From CALKXV01 sp965228905 (GTDB taxonomy: Bacteria; Pseudomonadota; Alphaproteobacteria; Rhodobacterales; Rhodobacteraceae), in NCBI GenBank assembly GCA_965228905.1, contig CBDDII010000003.1:558001-622000 (forward strand): DNA of 64,000 nt. Direction: 5' to 3'. The stretch's first letter is position 1; every line of letters begins with the position of its first letter. The notes under the pieces were generated by a model. That model saw nothing but the letters and a program-made list of their open reading frames with translations, was not told the DNA's origin and ran no database searches. Both the position numbers and the translations under genes were made by a program. Shown piece after piece: positions 40,942 through 49,786 of this stretch.

Positions 40942-43313
40942 AACGGCTTTCTGTCAGCATTGCTCTGACGATTGGCCTTTTGTTCTGGCTGGGGCTGGCA
41001 GCGGCGGGGCTGGCCCAGACGACCCCGAACTTTGACCGTTTCGACATCTTTGCAAGCTCCGTCGAAACCAGTCTTGAGAACGACCGCCTGCCGGACGAGA
41101 GCTTTGAGAGGTTGCGCGAAGCCCTTGTTGACTGGCGCGATGAGTTCAGTGATGCGCGCGATGCGAACTCGGTTCAGATCGAGGCTTTGGAAGCGCAGAT
41201 CGACGCGCTTGGGCCCGCGCCGGTTGAGGGCGAAGAGGAATCGTCCAGCGTGGCCACGCGCCGCGAGGCTTTGGACGAGTCTCTTCAAGAGGCCATGGCG
41301 CCGCGTATCAGTGCGGAGGAGGCCCATGCCCGTGCGGATGCGCTGATCCGGCGGATCGACTCGACCCTGCGATCCCGGCAGACCGATGCGCTGTTCGAAC
41401 TGACCCGCACGCCGCTTGATCCGACGCTCTGGACGACAGCTGGCACGGCGGTTCTGGCGGTCATGGCGGACATTCGTACCGAAGTGCAAGACAACCTTGC
41501 CGAAACATCCGACGAGGCGGCGCTTTGGCAGCGTCTGGTCCTTGCGGGCGCTGTCGTGCTCATTGCCCTTCTGTTGGTGACGCGCGGCCCCCGGGTGATC
41601 GAGCGCATGTTGGCGCGGACCGAAACCCATTCGGGCGAACATGGACGGGTTCTGTTCGGATTCCTTGTATCTTTCGGCAACGTTCTTGTCGCGATGCTGG
41701 GCGTGTCGCTGTTGAACGCCGCGCTTATATCCAGCGGGTTCCTTGGGGAAACCGGCCGGGCGGCGGCCATCGGTGTGAATGCGGCCATTCTGGCCTTTGC
41801 CATCGCGCGATGGCTGAGCGGGCGGCTGTTCCCAAAGCGCAGTTCGATCCCGACGATGCTGAGTCTCGACGAGGCCGACAGGAAGAGCGGGCGCACCAAT
41901 TCCATGGCGACGGGGGCGGTTACCGGCATTTTGGTGCTGGTGCTGGTCGTTCAGTCGGTGGTGAAGTTCGAAACGCCCGTTTTGGGTGTCATTACCCTGC
42001 CGGTGTTCCTGGTGCTGGCCTATTCCCTGTTTCGGGTGGGTGGGCTGATCTTCAAGGGCGGGCAGCCGGTCGAGGGTGTTGAGACAGGCTTCAGTGACCG
42101 GGTAGAGCGGCTTTTGGGACGTGCCATCCAGCTTCTGGCGCTTGCCGGTGCCTTGGCCACCGTGGTGGGATTGAGCAACCTTGCCCAGGCGACGCTTTTG
42201 CCGACAGCGCTGAGCCTTGGGGTTCTGGCTTTTCTTGCCAGCCTTCATTTCGCCTTCCGCGCCGGTTACGCGATGCTGCGCGGGCTGGGCACCGAAGAGT
42301 CGCGCCAGGCCCTGGCACCGGTGCTGGTCAGCCTGCTGCTTGCCCTTGCCGCGATCCCTGTCTTTGCCCTGATCTGGGGTGCGCGGACCGCCGATCTGGG
42401 CGAGGTCTGGGAGAAGTTCAAGGCGGGTATCCCACTGGGTGACACCGCGATCTCGCCCTACGACATCCTGACACTGGCCATCGTTTTCGGCCTTGGCCTG
42501 ATGTTGACCCGGCTGCTGCAGGGCACCCTGCGCAACACGGTTCTGCCGCGCACCAAGATGGATGCGGGCGGGCGCAATGCGGTGGTTTCGGGGCTGGGCT
42601 ACCTGGGGATCACCATTGCCGCCATCGCCGGGATCACCGCTGCGGGCATCAACCTCACCTCGCTTGCCTTCATCATCGGTGCCCTTGGCGTGGGGATCGG
42701 CTTTGGCCTTCAGAACATCGTCAACAACTTCGTCTCGGGCATCATCCTGTTGATTGAACGGCCCATCAGCGAAGGTGACTGGGTCGAGGTCAACGGCAAG
42801 ATGGGGATCGTCAAGGCGATCAGCGTGCGCTCGACGGTTGTCCAGACCTTCGACCGGACCGACGTGATCGTGCCGAACGGCGATCTGATTTCCGGCACGG
42901 TCACGAACTGGACGCGTGGGGATTCCATCGGCCGGATCATCGTGCCGGTCGGGGTGGCCTATGGCACGGACACACGCAAGGTCGAAGACATCCTGCGCGG
43001 CATCGCCGAGGCGCATCCGATGGTTTCGCTCAACCCGCCGCCTGCGGTCATCTTCAAGGGGTTCGGTGCCGACAGCCTGGATTTCGAAATCAGGGCGATC
43101 CTGAGCGACATCAACTTCGGCCTTGCCACGCATTCCGATCTGAATCACGAGATTGCGCGGCGGTTTACCGAAGAGAATATCGAGATTCCATTCGCGCAGC
43201 GTGATGTCTGGCTGCGCAATCCCGAAACTCTGGCGCAGTCGCCCCAAGAAAAGCGCCCGCCGTCCGGTCCATTGGATCCCATGTTGGGCAGTACGCTGGA
43301 AGGCGACGACTGA
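40938..43313 (+). CDS. Large mechanosensitive channel with DUF3772 domain
   Basis: A 791-residue MscK/MscM-like channel. It has a signal peptide (GLLFWLGLAAAGLAQ), a periplasmic DUF3772 region (about 30-190), around ten membrane segments, and an MscS core at the end: pore helix ALGVGIGFGLQNIVNNFVSGIILL near residues 575-598, ERPISEGDWVEVNGKMGIVKAIS and VIVPNGDLISGTVTNW. The start is the GTG at 40938, which overlaps the cysK stop (GTGA), because the signal peptide begins there. It is the second MscS-family gene in the window. Confidence 0.92.
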   Translation: MKRLSVSIALTIGLLFWLGLAAAGLAQTTPNFDRFDIFASSVETSLENDRLPDESFERLREALVDWRDEFSDARDANSVQIEALEAQIDALGPAPVEGEEESSSVATRREALDESLQEAMAPRISAEEAHARADALIRRIDSTLRSRQTDALFELTRTPLDPTLWTTAGTAVLAVMADIRTEVQDNLAETSDEAALWQRLVLAGAVVLIALLLVTRGPRVIERMLARTETHSGEHGRVLFGFLVSFGNVLVAMLGVSLLNAALISSGFLGETGRAAAIGVNAAILAFAIARWLSGRLFPKRSSIPTMLSLDEADRKSGRTNSMATGAVTGILVLVLVVQSVVKFETPVLGVITLPVFLVLAYSLFRVGGLIFKGGQPVEGVETGFSDRVERLLGRAIQLLALAGALATVVGLSNLAQATLLPTALSLGVLAFLASLHFAFRAGYAMLRGLGTEESRQALAPVLVSLLLALAAIPVFALIWGARTADLGEVWEKFKAGIPLGDTAISPYDILTLAIVFGLGLMLTRLLQGTLRNTVLPRTKMDAGGRNAVVSGLGYLGITIAAIAGITAAGINLTSLAFIIGALGVGIGFGLQNIVNNFVSGIILLIERPISEGDWVEVNGKMGIVKAISVRSTVVQTFDRTDVIVPNGDLISGTVTNWTRGDSIGRIIVPVGVAYGTDTRKVEDILRGIAEAHPMVSLNPPPAVIFKGFGADSLDFEIRAILSDINFGLATHSDLNHEIARRFTEENIEIPFAQRDVWLRNPETLAQSPQEKRPPSGPLDPMLGSTLEGDD

Positions 43314-43382
43314 ACGAACTGCGTCACGCGGTGTTCTTGGCCCTTGCAGTCATGGCGCAGAACCGGATAAAGAGCCTCTGCC

Positions 43383-43472
43383 GGAGAGGTGGCCGAGTGG
43401 TCGAAGGCGCACGCCTGGAAAGTGTGTAGGCGGGAAACCGTCTCCAGGGTTCGAATCCCTGTCTCTCCGCCA
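43383..43472 (+). tRNA. tRNA-Ser (GGA)
   Basis: Ninety bases with encoded CCA. Acceptor GGAGAGG pairs with TCTCTCC (last pair G-U), the anticodon region CGCCTGGAAAGTGTG gives GGA, there is a long variable arm (GGCGGGAAACCGTCTC), and the T arm is CAGGG-TTCGAAT-CCCTG. It marks the boundary between core DNA and the accessory region to the right. Confidence 0.96.
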
Positions 43473-43539
43473 TTCACATAAGTAATTGATATTCAGTAAT
43501 AATAAACTGAATTTCCTGCCGCAATTCCCGCGCCCTGGA

Positions 43540-43551
43540 CTGTCTCTCCGC
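43540..43551. repeat. 12-bp duplicate of the tRNA-Ser 3' end
   Basis: CTGTCTCTCCGC at 43459-43470 within the tRNA-Ser acceptor/T region is repeated exactly 70 bases after the tRNA end. This could be an old attachment-site remnant, but it is short. Confidence 0.4.
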
Positions 43552-43639
43552 ATCCAGTTCCGTGCTTTGGAGACCCATTATCGGTGATTTGGGTGATAAG
43601 TCTCTGTCGGCTTCAAAACGCGCGACGGTTTTACCAAAA

Positions 43640-43785
43640 AATTCCCTGCTAGCAGGGAATTTGCAGGGAATTTTTCCAGATTTTATGTGTTTTGGTTTCA
43701 AAAGGGTTCGATAACGCCAATAACATCAATGCTCTACGGCTTAATTCCCTGGTCGCTCGAGCTGGGAATTTGCAGGGAAATCTTC
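43640..43785. repeat. Palindrome and direct repeats 3' of the recombinase gene
   Basis: Copy 1 (43638-43680) is a perfect 22-base palindrome (AATTCCCTGCT and its complement) overlapping a direct repeat of GCAGGGAATTT. Copy 2 (43742-43785) repeats AATTCCCTGG..(C/T)GGGAATTTGCAGGGAA with a longer centre, 102 bases on. The whole 320-base gap between tRNA-Ser and the recombinase has no gene; these repeats are its main content. Confidence 0.6.
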
Positions 43786-43792
43786 CGCAATG

Positions 43793-45454
43793 TCAGGCAA
43801 GTCGGCAGAACCGTTCCTGGTCAGTCCAGTCGAGGGGGAGAATGCGGGTCACCAAGTGCTGCAGCGTGATGTCCGGGGGCAGCGTACCATCGGCAATGGC
43901 GCGTTGGATTTTGGGTGACAGGAATGCCAGCTGCGAGCGGGTTCGGATGTGGACATCGTGATGACCGGCCGCTTCGGCAATGTCGCCCAGAGGCACTCCA
44001 TTCCTGAGCATGGTCGCCCAGCGATGCGCATCGCGTAAGGTTCTTAGCAAGACCGGGTCAGGCGACGTTGCTCTCTCTCCGACTAAGAGCTTTGCTTCAA
44101 CGCCGCGCCGACGCATCTGAAAGTCTGAAACGATGCGTTCGACGTCGCTGATGAGCTCATCTTCTTGGACATCGAGAACTTTAGCGAGATGACTACGGTC
44201 AAGTGTTAGGGTCAGGGATTTCGTTCCGATGGTCCCGGCAGACAGCACGTCGTTTAGGACATTGACCTGGCCGGACCTCACACTTCGCGTGAGATCGAGA
44301 AGCCTTGTCTCACTTTCAGGGGCACTGCGGAGATCGGTTGTGGCGAAGATTTTGCGCTCTGCGACGACCTGCTGAAGATGGTCTGCGACCAAGTCCGCGA
44401 TGAGTGTTTCCAGCTTTCCGGCCGGAAGGCGCCATGCCGTTGGATCCGGTCCGCCGGAAATCAGTCGGTTCGAAACGTAATAGCGATGGCGGCGACCGGA
44501 CTTGACGCTGTAGGTCGGGGTTAGGCGGTCACCGCTCTCGTCGCGAAGTTTGCCAGTGAGCGGTGCGGGGGCAGCCCCAATTGCTCTACCTCGTCCTCGG
44601 CGCGCTCTACTTTGCAAACGGTCCTGCACGCTATCCCAGAGTACCTGGTTGATAATTGCGGGATGCCGCCCGGGCCAGACCTGATCTTTGTGCCGAATGC
44701 GCCCCAAATAAACCGGGTTTGTCAGGAGATGATAAACTTGACCGTTGGAGAGCGGCTTGCCGCCTTGGGTGCGTCCTGACCTGAAGTGGTGACGTTTGGA
44801 GCGCAAACCTGCCTTGGCTGCTTCGCTTGCAACATCTGACAGATTGCCAAGTCGGTCGTATAGCTCAAACAGACGCCGGACGGTCTCGGCTTCCATCGCA
44901 TTGACGACCAGTTCTCGCATCGTCGCATCGGGATGCGGGTCATAGCCAAGCGGCGGCACGCCTCCCATCCACATACCCTGCTTTTTCGAGGCGGCGATCT
45001 TGTCGCGAATGCGTTCTGCCGTCACTTCACGCTCGAACTGGGCAAAGGACAGGAGCACGTTGAGAGTGAGACGCCCCATGGACGAGGCAGTGTTGAAGGC
45101 CTGGGTAACGGAGACGAAGGAACAGCCGGCGGCATCAAGACGTTCGACCAGCCGGGCGAAGTCGGCAAGCGACCGGGTCAGGCGATCGATTTTGTACACG
45201 ACCACCATAGCAATCCGACCGGCATCGATCTCGTCCAGAAGGCGCTGCAGTGCAGGGCGTTCGAGCGTGCCGCCGGAGATGCCGCCATCGTCAAAGCGTT
45301 CTCTGGTTTGAACCCAGCCTTCCTGCTTCTGACTGGCGATGTAGGCAGCGCAGGCCTCAAATTGAGCATCGAGCGAATTGAAGTCTTGCTCGAGACCCTC
45401 ATCGGAAGACTTCCGCGTGTAGATCGCGCATCTGATCTTTGGACGCACTGTCAT
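43793..45454 (-). CDS. Large serine recombinase
   Basis: A 553-residue site-specific recombinase. The resolvase domain (about 5-150) has the nucleophile serine in IYTRKSSDEGLEQDFNSL and the conserved VVYKIDRLTRSLADFARLVE. A Recombinase domain follows (about 175-290, WMGGVPPLGYDP and RSGRTQGGKPLSNGQVYHLLTNPVYLGRI). The expected cysteine zinc ribbon is replaced by YSVKSGRRHRYYVSNRL without cysteines. Such enzymes integrate or excise mobile elements. Its start overlaps the DUF2924 stop (ATGA). It is the third gene of an operon common in alphaproteobacterial genomic islands. Confidence 0.92.
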   Translation of the reverse strand: MTVRPKIRCAIYTRKSSDEGLEQDFNSLDAQFEACAAYIASQKQEGWVQTRERFDDGGISGGTLERPALQRLLDEIDAGRIAMVVVYKIDRLTRSLADFARLVERLDAAGCSFVSVTQAFNTASSMGRLTLNVLLSFAQFEREVTAERIRDKIAASKKQGMWMGGVPPLGYDPHPDATMRELVVNAMEAETVRRLFELYDRLGNLSDVASEAAKAGLRSKRHHFRSGRTQGGKPLSNGQVYHLLTNPVYLGRIRHKDQVWPGRHPAIINQVLWDSVQDRLQSRARRGRGRAIGAAPAPLTGKLRDESGDRLTPTYSVKSGRRHRYYVSNRLISGGPDPTAWRLPAGKLETLIADLVADHLQQVVAERKIFATTDLRSAPESETRLLDLTRSVRSGQVNVLNDVLSAGTIGTKSLTLTLDRSHLAKVLDVQEDELISDVERIVSDFQMRRRGVEAKLLVGERATSPDPVLLRTLRDAHRWATMLRNGVPLGDIAEAAGHHDVHIRTRSQLAFLSPKIQRAIADGTLPPDITLQHLVTRILPLDWTDQERFCRLA

Positions 45455-45858
45455 CAGGCACCCCGCTCAATGCCGAAAAATCGGGGCCCGGACCAGCGGG
45501 CCCCGGTGATGGCGCGGGCGACAGCCGAGAGCGATCGGTAGGTCTCGTTCTTCCAGCGATATCCGCTGTCGACGACATCAACCACATGGGTGATGCCGTT
45601 CCACTCGCGCAGGAGCCGCCCGCCCGGTGCCGGGCCGGCACGAGAAGACAAGGCTCCATCCGCCAGTTGCCGATCCAGGCGCTTCAAGAATCCCTTTGGC
45701 AACCCGCCGTACCGGCGTTTCTGGACCTCGAAGGCCAGGAATCGTCGCAGGAATGGCTGGCTAAGACCCTTCGGAACAGGCGCATCGAAGACCTGGACCC
45801 AGGTGGCAAGTAGCGCCGCCCGGTCCATGGCTTCAATTTCTGTCACACGCGGTAACAT
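45454..45858 (-). CDS. DUF2924 domain-containing protein
   Basis: A 134-residue basic protein matching DUF2924, with PVPKGLSQPFLRRFLAFEVQKRRYGGLP near residue 28, PGGRLLREWNGITHVVDV near 80 and RSLSAVARAITGARWSGPRFFG at the end. The family almost always sits immediately upstream of a serine recombinase; a role as DNA-binding directionality or accessory factor is plausible but unproven. It overlaps both neighbours by ATGA, indicating strong translational coupling. Confidence 0.85.
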   Translation of the reverse strand: MLPRVTEIEAMDRAALLATWVQVFDAPVPKGLSQPFLRRFLAFEVQKRRYGGLPKGFLKRLDRQLADGALSSRAGPAPGGRLLREWNGITHVVDVVDSGYRWKNETYRSLSAVARAITGARWSGPRFFGIERGA

Positions 45859-46100
45859 CAGGCGGTCTCCGGAACGGCCGTAATCCGGTAGGTGGTCGTT
45901 GCCCCGTCCTTCTTTGGTGCAAACCTGTCGATTTGATAGCCGGCTTTGCGCAAACCACTCAGCGCGGCGCGGACCGAATGAGGTTGCCAGCCGGTGGCGT
46001 CCTGGAGCGTTGCGAGATCGGCGCCGGACTTGCGGGACAAGAGGCGGGCAATAGCCGCAGATTTGGTCTCGGTGATGGGGGCTGTTGATCGTTTGGACAT
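45858..46100 (-). CDS. DUF3489 domain-containing protein
   Basis: An 80-residue basic protein of the DUF3489 family: ETKSAAIARLLSRKSGADLATLQDATGWQPHSVRAALSGLRKAGYQI is a winged-helix-like DNA-binding pattern. It probably regulates or assists the recombinase operon. GAGGAG lies nine bases before the ATG at 46100. The base stretch between this site and the ATG can pair with an upstream copy of CTGGTCTC, so translation may be controlled by RNA structure. Confidence 0.82.
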   Translation of the reverse strand: MSKRSTAPITETKSAAIARLLSRKSGADLATLQDATGWQPHSVRAALSGLRKAGYQIDRFAPKKDGATTTYRITAVPETA

Positions 46101-46182
46101 CTGGTCTCTCCTCGGATGTGCGTGGCCCGACCCAATGCCGGCCCTCACCGAGCCACGCCCGCGAGTGCGGGCGTGAGACCAG
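46101..46182 (-). promoter_or_regulatory. Structured leader of the recombinase operon
   Basis: On the minus strand CTGGTCTC (46182-46175) is perfectly complementary to GAGACCAG (46108-46101), which directly abuts the DUF3489 ATG. Inside are a 9-bp hairpin CACGCCCGC/GCGGGCGTG with a four-base loop (46154-46175) and a competing CGTGGC/GCCACG pairing. The region 46183-46450 beyond it, up to the divergent methyltransferase gene, shows no gene and is the likely promoter region. Confidence 0.5.
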
Positions 46183-46450
46183 TCACGCTCTTTCCGCATA
46201 TGTTGTCCAGTCGAAAGAGACGAACGGTCTAGAACCCGTGCCATTCCAAAAGTTTTGTCAACCTTTCAATGGGTTAGAAGGAAATCGTTGTTGACGACAA
46301 CTTGGGAATCGAATATCTAAAACGACGCAAATGTCGATGCGTCACAGCAGGAAGCTCACGACTCCATTGCCTAAAAGCGATGGTCGGAGTCTGTCCTGAA
46401 TAGACGAACACCTCCATCGCAAGACCGGAACTTGTTAAATGGAGGCGGCC

Positions 46451-47935
46451 ATGTCCGACCAGCCCTTCGAGAATTACAAACCTGAACTCGCAGGTGAAAG
46501 TGTGGAGCCTGGAAAACCAGCAGAAGCGCCGCCGAACAAAGTACTACAAAAGGCTGTCTGGAACGATCCAATGCGTCCGCTTCAAATCGTCTGGTTGCCG
46601 GCTGGCGAGATCAAGGGAGCGCCGCGGCGTTTGCGACGAGCCCTTGAGACCCAGACCGCAGAGATAAAGCGTGCAATCGAGCTCTTCGGCTTCCGCATTC
46701 CAATTTTGGTTGATGGGAGGCACCGCGTTATCGATGGCCACGCGCGGCTTGAAGCGGCTCGGTTGCTTGGGGCGGACACGGTTCCTTGTCTTGTCGTCGC
46801 AGACCTGTCCGAGACGGATATTCGACGCCTCGCGCTCTCACTTAATAAGCTTCAGGAGGCCGGACAATGGGACGATCAAGCGGTTGCACTTGAGATAACC
46901 GAAATCCTTGAAATCGACGGTTCACTTGAGTTCCCGGGCTTTAAGGGCGCGGAGATCGAGGCCATTCGATTTGGGGTCGGTGACCCGGAAGAAAGCGATC
47001 CGGCCGACGATTTGTCTGAGCACGAAATCGGGTGCGTCGCTGTTGTTACGCGCCCTGGTGATATGTGGGTACTAGGTGACCATCGCATAATCTGCGGTAA
47101 CGCCCGAGACGGTGATGCCCTCGCAGCCCTGCTCGAGGGTGAACTAGCTGACGCAGTGTTCACGGACGTGCCATACAACGTACCAATTTCAGGGCATGTC
47201 AGCACCGTTCCGAACAAGCACCCGGAATTTGCAGAAGCCTCTGGCGAGATGTCTCGCGATGAATACATCGCGTTCCTTGTTGAAGCGCTCGGCAACGCTG
47301 CGACCGTCCTCAGGTCCGGTGGGGTATTTTATAGCTGCATCGATTGGCGGCACGTCGGTGAGATGCGAGAAGCGCTTGAGAAGGCCGGGCTTCACATCAT
47401 TAACATGTGCGTTTGGGTAAAGTCTGCGCCTGGCATGGGTGGGCTCTATCGCAGCCAGCATGAGCTGATTTTTGTGTCGCGCCGGCCTGGAGCAACCCAC
47501 ACGAACAACGTACAGCTTGGAAAGTATGGTCGGAACCGGTCGAACGTCTGGCATTATGCCGGCGCGACAGGTGGCAAAACCGAAGGTGACGACGACTTCA
47601 CGGCCCATCCGACCGTCAAACCGATCCGACTGGTCATGGATGCACTCTTGGACGTGACCGTGCCCGGCGATTTGGTGTGCGATCCGTTCCTGGGCTCGGG
47701 CACGACCTTGCTTGCCGCCGAACGCACGCGGCGGCGCTGTGTCGGTGTCGAAATTGAACCCCGCTATGTCGATCTCGCGATCCGGAGATGGCAGACGATG
47801 ACCGGAGGTGCGGCAATCCATGCTGAAAGCGGTGCGACATTCGAAGAGACGGAGCCTTCAGTGGCGGAGGATGGGTGTTGCATGGATGAGGAAAGCGCGA
47901 TCGGTCCTGATGCCAGCTACGGGGAGGATGCATGA
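46451..47935 (+). CDS. ParB-domain DNA methyltransferase fusion (phage-type)
   Basis: A 494-residue protein with an N-terminal ParB/Srx nuclease-like domain (ELFGFRIPILVDGRHRVIDGHARLEAARLLG near residue 75) and a C-terminal N6-adenine/N4-cytosine methyltransferase domain. The SAM motif is DLVCDPFLGSGTTLLAAERTRRRCVGVEIEPRY near 410-440. The catalytic motif, normally DPPY, reads VFTDVPYNVPISGHVS near 240, with valine for the first proline. The ATG at 46451 is chosen because GGAGG lies six bases upstream. ParB-methyltransferases accompany phage packaging genes and modify phage or host DNA. The ATG of the next gene overlaps its stop. Confidence 0.88.
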   Translation: MSDQPFENYKPELAGESVEPGKPAEAPPNKVLQKAVWNDPMRPLQIVWLPAGEIKGAPRRLRRALETQTAEIKRAIELFGFRIPILVDGRHRVIDGHARLEAARLLGADTVPCLVVADLSETDIRRLALSLNKLQEAGQWDDQAVALEITEILEIDGSLEFPGFKGAEIEAIRFGVGDPEESDPADDLSEHEIGCVAVVTRPGDMWVLGDHRIICGNARDGDALAALLEGELADAVFTDVPYNVPISGHVSTVPNKHPEFAEASGEMSRDEYIAFLVEALGNAATVLRSGGVFYSCIDWRHVGEMREALEKAGLHIINMCVWVKSAPGMGGLYRSQHELIFVSRRPGATHTNNVQLGKYGRNRSNVWHYAGATGGKTEGDDDFTAHPTVKPIRLVMDALLDVTVPGDLVCDPFLGSGTTLLAAERTRRRCVGVEIEPRYVDLAIRRWQTMTGGAAIHAESGATFEETEPSVAEDGCCMDEESAIGPDASYGEDA

Positions 47936-48390
47936 TGTCCAGTGACGATCATGATGTCGGCTACGAGGTCGGCTACAAGAAAGCTCCGAAGCACACTCAG
48001 TGGAAAAAAGGGCAGTCGGGCAATCCGTCTGGCAAAAAGAAAAAGGACGAGGCGATTGCCGATAAGCTGAGGAAGGTGCTGAAGCAAGAAATAATCCTGA
48101 ACCAGAATGGATCCCCTGTGGCCATGCAGCATGAGGAAGCGATGATCCATGCGCTTGTGCGGAAGGTGATCAACAAGGGAGATACATCGGCCTTCAAAGC
48201 CCTCATTGACGTTCTGGGCACTCAGAATGGAGCGGATGAAACATCGTCAAAGGTACCCATTACTGATGCCGATATCGCGGTTCTTGAGCGTCATGGAGAA
48301 TGGCTCGGAATTGTCGAGGAGGCACGGGCCAGGCTGGCGGAGGATTCCGACGACCACCAGGAAGAGGGTGTCGAACATGATGCCGACTGA
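47932..48390 (+). CDS. DUF5681 domain-containing protein (small terminase-associated)
   Basis: A 152-residue protein whose basic block YKKAPKHTQWKKGQSGNPSGKKKKDEAI near residue 16 is the DUF5681 signature. The rest is helical and acidic toward the C-terminus (EDSDDHQEEGVEHDAD). The family regularly precedes the large terminase and may act as a small terminase-like DNA-recognition factor. It overlaps the methyltransferase stop by four bases and the terminase start by fourteen. Confidence 0.85.
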   Translation: MMSSDDHDVGYEVGYKKAPKHTQWKKGQSGNPSGKKKKDEAIADKLRKVLKQEIILNQNGSPVAMQHEEAMIHALVRKVINKGDTSAFKALIDVLGTQNGADETSSKVPITDADIAVLERHGEWLGIVEEARARLAEDSDDHQEEGVEHDAD

Positions 48391-49786
48391 TGCTATCCAC
48401 TTGCTTCTTGCAGCGAACCTTATGGCCTATGCCGAGCGGGCCTTCTCCGAACTTCGTCCAGGTGTCACTTTCCTCTACGGGCTCTACTTGCGGGCGATTT
48501 GCCATCACCTTGAACGGGTCGAGCGGGGTGAGATTAAGCGGCTATTGATTTTGCTGCCGCCTCGCCATCTGAAGTCCCACTGTGCGAGCGTGTGCTTTCC
48601 AGCATGGGTGCTTGGACGGGACTCTTCGAAGCGGATCATTACGATGAGTTACGGAGCCAGCCTGGCCGAAGAGTTCAGCATTGCGTCGAGAAAGCTCATG
48701 TTGGCGGACTGGAACCAGGCCGTCTTTCCGGCGCTTCACATCGACCCCAAGAAAGCGTCGGCTACTCAGTTACTGACGACGAAGAACGGCGGTCGGATTG
48801 CGACCTCGGTTGGGGGAACATTAACGGGTAAAGGTGGTGACTTCCTGATTATAGACGATCCTAGCAAGGCGGAAGATGTCGCCTCAGAAACCCAAAGAGA
48901 AAAGCTTTGGGACTGGTTTGCGGGCACAGCCATGACGCGGCTCGACAATCCAAAAACCGGCGCTGTGGTTGTCGTGGCGCAGCGGTTGCATGTGGATGAC
49001 CTGCCAGGGCGTCTTATTGCAACGGGCCAATGGGACGTACTTGAACTGCCAGCGATTGAAACGATGGACCGCAAGATTGCCTTGCCCAATGGGCGAGTCT
49101 GGAACCGCCCGAAAGGTACGATCCTATTGCCGGATCATATGGGCGAAGAAGAACTCGATGCTATCAAGCGGGAAATCGGAACAGCAAAATTTGAGGCGCA
49201 GTATCAGCAGAGACCGATTCCAAGCGAAGGTAACATCGTCAAGCCGGAGTGGTTCGCAACAATACCTGCGGGGCTACGACCTCAGGACTACGAAGCCATA
49301 GTTCAGAGTTGGGATGTCGCGGCCGTCCCTGGCGAGTCGAATGACTTCTCGGTCTGCACGACTTGGGGCCTGATCGGCAACCACATCGATCTCTTGGACG
49401 TGCATCGATCGAAGCAAGATCCGCCCCAAATACTGGACGTCGCCCGGAAGCTCCGACAGTCTTGGAAAGCTAATCTCCTCGTCGTGGAAACGCAGGGTGT
49501 TGGCCGGAGCATCTATTCTCACCTGCATCAGGACGATCATCGCGGGGTTCGAGGCCTGACCCCGAAAGTAAACAAGGTCGAGAGGATGTCGAGCGAAACC
49601 TACACTCTGGAAAAAGGCGAGGGTCGGCTTCCGCAAGACGCACCTTGGAAGGAAGTCTTTCTCGCCGAAATCGCCGCGTTTCCAAACGGAAAGTACGACG
49701 ACCAGGTCGACAGTATGTCCCAAGCGCTACTTGCGATTCGGAAGCGCCTACCAGAGTTGAGGCACTGCTCAAGGTACAAAGGGTGA
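48377..49786 (+). CDS. Phage terminase large subunit
   Basis: A protein of about 469 residues (470 codons) that would package DNA into capsids. The ATPase part has an unusual Walker A-like LILLPPRHLKSHCASVCFPAWVLG near residue 55 and a Walker B FLIIDDPSKAED near 157. The nuclease part has QSWDVAAVPGESNDFSVCTTWG near 310 and NGKYDDQVDSMSQALLAI near 440, supplying metal-binding acidic residues. The last residues (RHCSRYKG) may come from adjoining insertion-sequence debris. No capsid, portal or tail genes follow, so the module is isolated. Confidence 0.85.
   Translation: MMPTDAIHLLLAANLMAYAERAFSELRPGVTFLYGLYLRAICHHLERVERGEIKRLLILLPPRHLKSHCASVCFPAWVLGRDSSKRIITMSYGASLAEEFSIASRKLMLADWNQAVFPALHIDPKKASATQLLTTKNGGRIATSVGGTLTGKGGDFLIIDDPSKAEDVASETQREKLWDWFAGTAMTRLDNPKTGAVVVVAQRLHVDDLPGRLIATGQWDVLELPAIETMDRKIALPNGRVWNRPKGTILLPDHMGEEELDAIKREIGTAKFEAQYQQRPIPSEGNIVKPEWFATIPAGLRPQDYEAIVQSWDVAAVPGESNDFSVCTTWGLIGNHIDLLDVHRSKQDPPQILDVARKLRQSWKANLLVVETQGVGRSIYSHLHQDDHRGVRGLTPKVNKVERMSSETYTLEKGEGRLPQDAPWKEVFLAEIAAFPNGKYDDQVDSMSQALLAIRKRLPELRHCSRYKG

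Noticed and set aside
40836..43247. An 803-codon open frame on the minus strand opposite the large MscS gene.
   Set aside because: It is rich in Arg, Gln, His and Pro with no domain, typical of the reverse complement of a GC-rich gene; the plus-strand channel has clear MscS motifs.
48592..48831. Alternative frames within the terminase gene as separate small phage genes.
   Set aside because: They overlap conserved ATPase motifs of the large terminase in another frame.
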